From positions 1 to 11,651 of the forward strand of contig JAIOSN010000190.1 in NCBI GenBank assembly GCA_021107605.1: DNA of 11,651 nt, written 5' to 3'. The DNA comes from Anaerolineae bacterium. GTDB lineage: Bacteria; Chloroflexota; Anaerolineae; B4-G1; SLSP01. The notes under the pieces are model-generated. The model saw only the letters and a list, made by a program, of their open reading frames with translations. It had not been told where the DNA came from and searched no databases. Each line of letters starts with the position of its first letter. The stretch's first letter is position 1. The translations under genes were made by a program, and so were the position numbers. This document shows, piece after piece, positions 6,693 through 11,651 of the stretch.

Positions 6693-7304
6693 TTGGGCAT
6701 TGATGAATTTCAACAACCAGCAGCAGAAAGTTTACCAGAGGAGCAACTTTCGCTAAGCGACTCTACTGGCAGTAGCTCTTGGTTCCAAGAGCTCTTGGAA
6801 ACCTTACTCCTCGCCATAATCAGCTTTCTAGTCATCAACGCCATGACTGGGCGCTACAAAGTTCACGGCCAGAGCATGGAACCCAGTTTGCACGATGGCC
6901 AATACCTGATCGCCAGCAAAGTCACTTACTGGCTTCACCCGCCAGAACGCGGTGACATAGTGGTGCTACAACCGCCCACCGGCGGGGAGATACCCTACAT
7001 CAAGCGCGTCATCGGGTTGCCGAATGATAAAGTGGAAATTCAAAACGGGCGCGTCTGGGTCAACGGCATAGCCCTCAACGAACCATATATCAGCGGCCCC
7101 CCATCCTATCACAAAGAGATCAACGTTAAAGAAGGGAACTACTTCGTGCTAGTAGACAATCGCAACAACTCCAGCGATTCACATTCTTGGGGTCTGCTGC
7201 CCGCCGACAACGTCATCGGCAAAGCGGTCTTTACCTACTGGCCGCTGGATTCCTGGGGCGTGACGCCGCATTACGTCTACCCAGAATTAGCTGAGGCTCA
7301 GTAG
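6693..7304 (+). CDS. lepB: Signal peptidase I, first of a tandem pair
   Basis: From the TTG start the protein has 203 residues, the short type common in Gram-positive and related bacteria. A hydrophilic N-terminus is followed by one membrane segment, LLETLLLAIISFLVINA (34-50). The catalytic part, expected outside the membrane, contains nucleophile Ser61 in HGQSMEPSLHDG, the PERGDIVV box (84-91), and the general base Lys104 in YIKRVIGLP. The last conserved box reads LVDNRNNSSDSHSWG (153-167), where the usual Gly-Asp-Asn is Val154-Asp155-Asn156. The enzyme removes signal peptides from exported proteins. It is closely related to the next gene, with long shared blocks such as NEPYISGPPSY, indicating a local duplication. 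The Gly to Val change could reduce or alter activity, but the Ser-Lys dyad is intact. Confidence 0.92.
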   Translation: MGIDEFQQPAAESLPEEQLSLSDSTGSSSWFQELLETLLLAIISFLVINAMTGRYKVHGQSMEPSLHDGQYLIASKVTYWLHPPERGDIVVLQPPTGGEIPYIKRVIGLPNDKVEIQNGRVWVNGIALNEPYISGPPSYHKEINVKEGNYFVLVDNRNNSSDSHSWGLLPADNVIGKAVFTYWPLDSWGVTPHYVYPELAEAQ

Positions 7305-7318
7305 CTCGGTAAACCGAG
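7305..7318 (+). other. Intercistronic hairpin directly after the first lepB stop codon
   Basis: CTCGGT-AA-ACCGAG is a perfect 6-bp stem beginning at the base after TAG. No T-run follows, so it is not a standard terminator. It could affect mRNA stability or the relative yield of the two peptidases. Confidence 0.4.
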
Positions 7319-7354
7319 ACGCCAGAGTCAACAAGAGAAGCGGGGAAGTAGAAA

Positions 7355-7945
7355 ATGTGTAAATCCCTGACGGTCAGCTCTTTCCCTGCTGAACAGTCAC
7401 TTGGTCTGGGCAGCTGGTTGCGAGATTTAATCGAAACCCTGCTGCTGGCAGTGCTAATTTACTTCCTCATCAACACCCTCACCGGACGCTACCAAGTGCT
7501 CTCGGTCAGCATGGAACCGACGCTGCACGAAGGGCAATACCTCATTGTCAGCAAATCCAGTTACTGGTTGCGCGCTCCAGAACGGGGTGATATCGTAGTC
7601 TTCGCACCGCCTAACGGCGCCCCTCACGCCATCCCCCTCATCAAACGGATCATAGGCTTGCCCGGCGAGCATTTAGCCGTGCATGAAGGCCGCGTCTTAA
7701 TCGACGGTCAGATCCTCAATGAACCGTACATCAGCGGCCCGCCATCCTATCAGCAAGAGAGAGCTTTAGCTGCAGCTGAGTACTTTGTCTTAGGCGATAA
7801 CCGCAACAACTCCAGCGATTCACATTCCTGGGGAACTGTACCGCCAGAGAATTTCATCGGTAAAGCAATCTTTCGTTACTGGCCGCCAGACAAATTCGGG
7901 CCATTCCCACACTACACTTTTAATTTAGAGGAGGCAACCAAATGA
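7355..7945 (+). CDS. lepB: Signal peptidase I, second of a tandem pair
   Basis: A 196-residue paralogue of the preceding gene, starting at ATG after a modest purine-rich site (GGGGAAG, eight bases upstream). It has one N-terminal membrane segment, DLIETLLLAVLIYFLIN (24-40), nucleophile Ser52 in SVSMEPTLHEG, the PERGDIVVF box (75-83), base Lys97 in LIKRIIGLPGE, and a standard LGDNRNNSSDSHSWG box (146-160). Unlike the first copy it keeps the Gly before Asp-Asn, so it looks like a fully standard enzyme. The stop codon overlaps the deoC start (ATGA), so the two are probably translated in a coupled way. The two peptidases may have different substrate preferences; the sequence does not show which proteins they process. 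Confidence 0.94.
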   Translation: MCKSLTVSSFPAEQSLGLGSWLRDLIETLLLAVLIYFLINTLTGRYQVLSVSMEPTLHEGQYLIVSKSSYWLRAPERGDIVVFAPPNGAPHAIPLIKRIIGLPGEHLAVHEGRVLIDGQILNEPYISGPPSYQQERALAAAEYFVLGDNRNNSSDSHSWGTVPPENFIGKAIFRYWPPDKFGPFPHYTFNLEEATK

Positions 7946-8607
7946 AACGCCAAATATTAGCGCAGATGATCGATCACACAGCTCTCAAGGCCGATACCAC
8001 CCCGGAGCAGATTAAAGAGCTCTGCGCCGAGGCGCGGGAACATCGCTTCGCCACCGTCTGCATCAACCCTGGTTACGTGCCGCTGGCCGCGCGTGAGTTG
8101 GCCGGCAGTGAGGTGCCAGTCTGCACCGTTGTCGGTTTCCCGCTGGGCGCCACCTCGACGGCGTCCAAAGTCTATGAGACGGAGGTCGCCATAGCCCAGG
8201 GCGCCACCGAGATCGATATGGTGCAAGCCATCGGCTTGCTCAAAGCGGGCCAAGAAGACATGGTACGCGAGGACATCGCTGCCGTCGCCGCCGTCTGCCA
8301 CGCACACGGGGCACACCTCAAAGTCATCATCGAGAACGCGCTCCTCACGGACGCGGAGAAAATCACCTCCTGCCGCCTGGCCCAGGAAGCCAACGCCGAT
8401 TTCGTCAAAACCTCCACCGGTTTCGCCGCCAGCGGTGCGACCGTCGCCGATGTCGCCTTGATGCGCCAGACGGTAGGCCCAGCGATGGGCGTCAAAGCGG
8501 CCGGCGGCATCCATTCCTACGCGGAAGCCCTAGCCCTGATTGAGGCCGGGGCCACCCGCCTCGGAGCCAGCGCTGGTATTCAAATCATCGCAGGGGCAGA
8601 GAAATAG
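7942..8607 (+). CDS. deoC: Deoxyribose-phosphate aldolase
   Basis: A 221-residue class I aldolase that splits 2-deoxyribose 5-phosphate to acetaldehyde and glyceraldehyde 3-phosphate, in deoxynucleoside breakdown. Visible motifs are IDHTALKADTT (10-20), VCTVVGFPLGA (60-70), Asp92 in TEIDMV, the Schiff-base Lys156 in ADFVKTSTGF (152-161), and the second lysine Lys185 in GVKAAGGI (183-190). The GASAG phosphate-binding end is at 208-212. The length is normal for the family. AGAGGAGG ends seven bases before the ATG, within the end of lepB, and the start overlaps the lepB stop by four bases. No other deo genes are in view, so the pairing with signal peptidases looks like shared transcription rather than shared function. 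Confidence 0.96.
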   Translation: MKRQILAQMIDHTALKADTTPEQIKELCAEAREHRFATVCINPGYVPLAARELAGSEVPVCTVVGFPLGATSTASKVYETEVAIAQGATEIDMVQAIGLLKAGQEDMVREDIAAVAAVCHAHGAHLKVIIENALLTDAEKITSCRLAQEANADFVKTSTGFAASGATVADVALMRQTVGPAMGVKAAGGIHSYAEALALIEAGATRLGASAGIQIIAGAEK

Positions 8608-8616
8608 GAATTAGTG

Positions 8617-8760
8617 AACAGGGATTGGGGATTAGTGGAGGCAGGCTGGGGCCGGTCTCCAACGCGATGGCGGCTCGGCCCCGGGTAAGGGCAGTTCCTG
8701 CAGGAGACCAGCCAGAGCTACTCTTTCCCCCCCTAATCCCCAATCACTTATCCCTATCCC
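8617..8760. repeat. Imperfect palindromic element between deoC and the GltD-family gene
   Basis: A perfect 13-bp inverted pair, GATTGGGGATTAG (8623-8635) and CTAATCCCCAATC (8733-8745), encloses a second pair. That inner pair is GCTGGGGCCGGTCTCC near 8646-8661 and, on the other strand, GCTCTGGCTGGTCTCC near 8703-8718, matching at 13 of 16 positions. The outer arms are made of degenerate heptamers of the GGGATTR kind. The element fills almost the whole 159-bp spacer, so the next gene starts right at its edge. No T-run follows, so it is not a plain terminator. Confidence 0.65.
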
Positions 8761-8766
8761 AAACTC

Positions 8767-10182
8767 ATGAATAAACCTAAAATCAATCTCAAAAAACGTT
8801 TGCAACTCGCCCCGCACCCCGCACCGGAACGTCCAGTCGCTGAGCGGCTGCGGGATTTCGGCGCAGTGCGACTTCTCCATTCTCCGGAAGAAGCCAGAGC
8901 CGAGGCAGCGCGCTGCCTGCACTGTCCCACCGCCCCTTGCCAGCAAGCCTGCCCGCTCCACAACGATATCCCCCGCGCGTTGGGCTTACTGGAGCGCGGT
9001 GAGTTCACTGAGGCCGCCCTTGTTTACTATGAGACCAGTCACCTGCCGGAAATTTATAGCCGCGTCTGCCCGGAACAGTTTTGTCAAGCTGCCTGCACCC
9101 TCGGCAAGCGGGGCAAACCCATCGACACGCGGGCCATAGAGGCCTTCCTCACCACCACGCTCCGTCGCACAGACGGGCTGCCGGCGGCTCAAGCCGCCGC
9201 CCCGACGGGCAAACACGTCGCCATCGTGGGGAGTGGTCCGGCCGGCCTGACCGTCGCCGAAATACTCACGCGCAAAGGTCACACCGCCACCATCTATGAG
9301 CAATTTCCCCAACCCGGCGGCTTGATGGTCTACGGCATCCCCAAATTCAAATTGGAGTTGGAGATCGTAACCGCCAAAATCGCCCGGCTAAAGGAGTTGG
9401 GCGTGCGCTTCCGGTGCAACACGCGGATTGGTGTGGATCTCACCCTTGACGATTTGCGGGCGGAACATGACGCTATCTTCATCGGCGTGGGGACGCCAGT
9501 GCATTATCGCCCTGGCTTGCCCGGCGAGGAGCTCACCGGCGTCTATGAGGCCACCGAATTTCTCAGCCGCGCCAACCTCCCCACTGAGATATTGCCGCTT
9601 CCCTGGCAAGCCCCGCTGGAGATCGGCTCGCGTATTCACGTCCTGGGAGGCGGCAGCACCGCGATGGATTGTCTGCGCACCGCCTTGCGCTTGCCGCAGA
9701 CCACCGAGGCCGCCTGCTACTACCGCCGCAGCGCGGAGCAGATGCCCTCCGACGAGGGATCGTACCGGCACGCGCTGGAAGAAGGAGCCGCCTTCACCTG
9801 GCTGGCCAGCCCCCTGGAATTTGTGGGTGACGAGCACGACGCGCTCACCGCCATCCGCTATCAGCGGATGCAGTTGGGGGAACCCGATCAAAGTGGTCGC
9901 CGCCGCCCGCTACCCATTCCCGGCGAGACCTTCACTGTACCGGCCGACGCGGTCATCTTAGCTTTCGGCTACCGCCCTGATCCCGACTTCACCGCGCATT
10001 TGGGCGTCGCCACCGAGCGCTGGGGCACCATCAAAGTGGAGACACGCGAGAACGGTCAAACCAGCGTGCCGGGCATCTTCGCCGCTGGAGACATCGTGCG
10101 CGGCGCGGATCTGCTGGCGCCGGCCGTGGCCGATGCGGCCCACGTCGCCGAGGCATTGGATGCGTACTTGCGCGCTAGTTGA
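8767..10182 (+). CDS. GltD-family iron-sulfur FAD/NAD(P) oxidoreductase (glutamate synthase small-subunit type)
   Basis: A complete 471-residue protein with the layout of glutamate synthase beta subunits and their relatives. An N-terminal double 4Fe-4S domain has Cys50, Cys53, Cys58, Cys62 (CLHCPTAPCQQAC) and Cys101, Cys106, Cys110. A FAD site, VAIVGSGPAGL, is at 151-161; QPGGLMVYGIP is at 182-192; an NAD(P) site, HVLGGGSTAMDCLRTALRL, is at 291-309; and the closing FAD motif, GIFAAGDIV, is at 436-444. GltD passes electrons from NADPH to the large glutamate synthase subunit; relatives serve dihydropyrimidine dehydrogenase, NfnAB and sulfide dehydrogenase. No partner subunit is visible nearby, so the acceptor is unknown. 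An in-frame stop lies 33 bases upstream of the ATG, and no Shine-Dalgarno is visible, unlike its neighbours. Confidence 0.9.
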   Translation: MNKPKINLKKRLQLAPHPAPERPVAERLRDFGAVRLLHSPEEARAEAARCLHCPTAPCQQACPLHNDIPRALGLLERGEFTEAALVYYETSHLPEIYSRVCPEQFCQAACTLGKRGKPIDTRAIEAFLTTTLRRTDGLPAAQAAAPTGKHVAIVGSGPAGLTVAEILTRKGHTATIYEQFPQPGGLMVYGIPKFKLELEIVTAKIARLKELGVRFRCNTRIGVDLTLDDLRAEHDAIFIGVGTPVHYRPGLPGEELTGVYEATEFLSRANLPTEILPLPWQAPLEIGSRIHVLGGGSTAMDCLRTALRLPQTTEAACYYRRSAEQMPSDEGSYRHALEEGAAFTWLASPLEFVGDEHDALTAIRYQRMQLGEPDQSGRRRPLPIPGETFTVPADAVILAFGYRPDPDFTAHLGVATERWGTIKVETRENGQTSVPGIFAAGDIVRGADLLAPAVADAAHVAEALDAYLRAS

Positions 10183-10222
10183 AAAGGTACTCCCCCGCAC
10201 TCGCCGCGCGGGTGAACTTTTC
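10181..10222 (+). terminator. Possible terminator hairpin at the end of the GltD-family gene
   Basis: GAAAAG (10181-10186) pairs with CTTTTC (10217-10222), and between them C-rich and GCGCGGG-rich arms can also pair imperfectly. The stem overlaps the stop codon and only a weak T-run lies in its distal arm, so function as a terminator is uncertain. Confidence 0.4.
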
Positions 10223-10252
10223 CGTTAGGCGGCACCTAGCATAACAATTCTA

Positions 10253-10387
10253 GTTACTACTCAGGCCAGCCTATTGCAGACCTCCGAGGTCTACCCCAAT
10301 CCGCCGGTGGCGAAATCGCGGTCGTGCTAGGTACTTCAGCAAAACCGGTACCCAGACCTCGGAGGTCTATCATGCCTGAGTAGTAAC
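10253..10387. repeat. 135-bp element with 14-bp perfect terminal inverted repeats, MITE-like
   Basis: GTTACTACTCAGGC (10253-10266) and GCCTGAGTAGTAAC (10374-10387) are exact inverted copies. Inside each end is a 15-bp palindrome: AGACCTCCGAGGTCT (10278-10292) and AGACCTCGGAGGTCT (10354-10368), which are also reverse complements of each other. The middle has no coding potential. No clear target duplication flanks it. The same ends recur in shortened form at 2866-2899. It could be a non-autonomous mobile element or a structured repeat acting at the RNA level in this convergent spacer. Confidence 0.75.
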
Positions 10388-10425
10388 ACTTTTTGAATGA
10401 AACCAGTTGTTTGACTTTGTTTTTA

Positions 10426-10446
10426 GTGGTCGTCAATTTTGACCAC
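10426..10446. repeat. Small palindrome in the convergent spacer
   Basis: GTGGTC (10426-10431) and GACCAC (10441-10446) are inverted, and between them GTCAATTTTGAC (10432-10443) is itself a near-perfect palindrome that competes with the outer pairing. T-rich sequence precedes it on the plus strand, but no T-run follows on either strand, so it is not a good terminator. Confidence 0.3.
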
Positions 10447-10492
10447 GCCAAACATGACCGTTTTCCAGTGACGAATACTTCGTGACACTAAC

Positions 10493-10527
10493 CAACTTGC
10501 AACTTGCACCTTGCGCCTTGCACCTTT
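10493..10527. repeat. Heptamer tandem repeat, five units of CAMCTTG
   Basis: Thirty-five bases divide into CAACTTG, CAACTTG, CACCTTG, CGCCTTG, CACCTTT. The repeat ends five bases short of the stop codon of the minus-strand clpC gene. It has the same 7-bp unit length as the repeat at 2911-2959 but an unrelated word. Confidence 0.75.
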
Positions 10528-10531
10528 TTCC

Positions 10532-11651
10532 CTAACGCACTATTTCTAATTCCTCTTTCGCGCCAGAGAGCACTAATTCCGAGTCAACCACATCCAACGT
10601 CACCAGATTCCCCGGCTGGAACTCTCCTAACAGCAGCGCATCGGAGAGCGGCGTCTCCACCCGCTCTTGGATGAGTCGCCGCAGGGGACGCGCGCCATAT
10701 TCTTCATCATACCCTTCCTCGGCGAGCCAAGCCTCTGCCGCCGGGGTAAGTTCCAAATCCAACTCATTTTCCTGCAATCGCTGGCGGACTTTATCAATCT
10801 CCAACCGCACGATCTTGCGCAGTGACTCCTCGTACAATGACCGAAAGATGATGATGGCATCCACGCGGTTCAGGAATTCAGGGCGGAAGAGTTTCCGCAA
10901 CTGCGCTCTCAGTTTATGGCTCAATTCCTGGTACTCAAGCTCCCTATCCTCGGTGCCCTTAGCGCCGACCTCAAAACCCATTCCCGACTGGCGCCGAATC
11001 GCCTGCGCCCCCACATTGGAGGTCATGATCAACAGCGCATTGCGGAAATCCACCTTGCGTCCGCGGGCATCGGAGAGGTGCCCCTCTTCCATGATCTGGA
11101 GGAGTATATTGAACGTATCAGGATGGGCCTTCTCAATTTCATCAAAAACAACGATGGAATAAGGCCGGCGGCGGAGCGCCTCGGTCAGCTGCCCCGCCTC
11201 GTCAAAGCCCACATAGCCGGGAGGCGCTCCCACCAACCGCGCTACTGAATGTCGCTCCATGAACTCCGACATATCGAGCTGTATCAGAGCATCCTCACTG
11301 CCAAAGAGAAATTCGGCCAGCGCCTTGGAGAGCTCGGTCTTCCCCACCCCTGTTGGGCCCAGAAAAATGAAGGACCCGATAGGACGACGGGGATCCTTCA
11401 ACCCCGCGCGCGCACGGCGCACAGCCTGGGAAATAATCGTGATAGCCTCTACCTGTCCCACCACCCGCTGACTCAGTTCCTCTTCCATCCGCATCAGCCG
11501 CGCCGATTCGGCTTGGGCCAACTGCGCCAATGGGATACCCGTCCACACGGCCACGACTTCTTCGATATCTTCCGCCCCCACGATCAACTGCTCTTCCTGC
11601 GCCAGCTCCTCCGCGCGCAGTTGCTGCATCTCTACCTCTAAAGAAAGTACC
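10532..11651 (-). CDS. clpC: ClpC-type AAA+ unfoldase, C-terminal half (N-terminus beyond window edge)
   Basis: The frame is open from the right edge to TAG at 10532, about 372 residues. An ATG at 11629 is internal; coding sequence continues upstream of it without a stop. Counting from that methionine: VVAVWTGIPL (25-34) is the end of the first module, Walker A GPTGVGKT is at 91-98, PPGYVGFDEAGQLTEALRRRPYS is the pore and helix region (136-158), and Walker B is VVFDE (160-164). Sensor 1 is MTSN (202-205), the arginine finger region FRPEFLNR is at 248-255, and sensor 2 is GARPLRR (312-318). A GMGF loop at 216-219, like the (I/L/V)GF loop, suggests partnership with ClpP and favours ClpC over ClpB. 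Role: ATP-driven unfolding of proteins for degradation in the cytoplasm. The domains that would settle the subfamily are outside the window. Confidence 0.9.
   Translation of the reverse strand, partial: VLSLEVEMQQLRAEELAQEEQLIVGAEDIEEVVAVWTGIPLAQLAQAESARLMRMEEELSQRVVGQVEAITIISQAVRRARAGLKDPRRPIGSFIFLGPTGVGKTELSKALAEFLFGSEDALIQLDMSEFMERHSVARLVGAPPGYVGFDEAGQLTEALRRRPYSIVVFDEIEKAHPDTFNILLQIMEEGHLSDARGRKVDFRNALLIMTSNVGAQAIRRQSGMGFEVGAKGTEDRELEYQELSHKLRAQLRKLFRPEFLNRVDAIIIFRSLYEESLRKIVRLEIDKVRQRLQENELDLELTPAAEAWLAEEGYDEEYGARPLRRLIQERVETPLSDALLLGEFQPGNLVTLDVVDSELVLSGAKEELEIVR

Noticed and set aside
7957..8514. 185-residue minus-strand ORF opposite deoC
   Set aside because: A shadow of the GC-rich deoC gene; the plus-strand frame has all aldolase motifs.
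10257..10451. 64-residue minus-strand ORF in the convergent spacer
   Set aside because: It starts at TTG without a ribosome binding site, and most of it overlaps the palindromic element; no family resemblance.
10468..10486. Hairpin GTGACGAA-TAC-TTCGTGAC as a terminator for the minus-strand clpC gene
   Set aside because: Only five contiguous pairs before a mismatch and no T-run on the relevant side.

Overview
The window looks like a chromosomal segment of a moderately GC-rich bacterium. Chloroflexota (Anaerolineae-like) is my best guess. It rests on gene style (an unusual serine hydroxymethyltransferase joined to a glycine-cleavage T-protein, tandem short signal peptidases, a ClpC-type chaperone) and on intergenic heptamer and palindromic repeats. 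No rRNA, marker gene or database search supports it, so the phylum is inference. No tRNA, rRNA, CRISPR array or complete insertion sequence was seen.

Left part (1-2610, minus strand): an L-cysteine desulfidase (CyuA family) is followed 38 bp later by an AAA-ATPase-like protein of the PF09820 type, whose C-terminus is cut off by the window edge. Both have good ribosome binding sites. The spacer at 2611-3078 separates them from a divergent gene. It holds an imperfect nested palindrome, a small inverted element, a seven-copy heptamer repeat and a good sigma70-type promoter.

Centre (3079-6222, plus strand): one 1047-residue ORF joins serine hydroxymethyltransferase to aminomethyltransferase (GcvT). 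Between them is a stretch that aligns without gaps to the GcvT N-terminal region but has lost its aspartate pair, so it looks like a degenerate second T-protein module. Both enzymes make 5,10-methylene-tetrahydrofolate. The gene has its own promoter and a strong terminator, so it is probably monocistronic. No gcvH, gcvP or lpd is in view. With cyuA divergent to it, the region is themed on serine, glycine and cysteine.

Right part (6693-10182, plus strand): two tandem signal peptidase I genes, then deoC overlapping the second by four bases, behind a promoter at 6618-6645. After a spacer filled by an imperfect palindrome comes a GltD-family iron-sulfur flavoprotein with no visible large subunit and no visible Shine-Dalgarno.

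Right edge: the convergent spacer 10183-10531 carries a possible terminator, a 135-bp element with 14-bp perfect terminal inverted repeats, and a second heptamer repeat. The minus-strand gene beyond it is the C-terminal half of a ClpC-type AAA+ unfoldase, running off the window.

The most notable points are the fusion enzyme with its degenerate internal module and the repeats. The ends of the 135-bp element recur in shortened form near 2866-2899, about 7.4 kb away.
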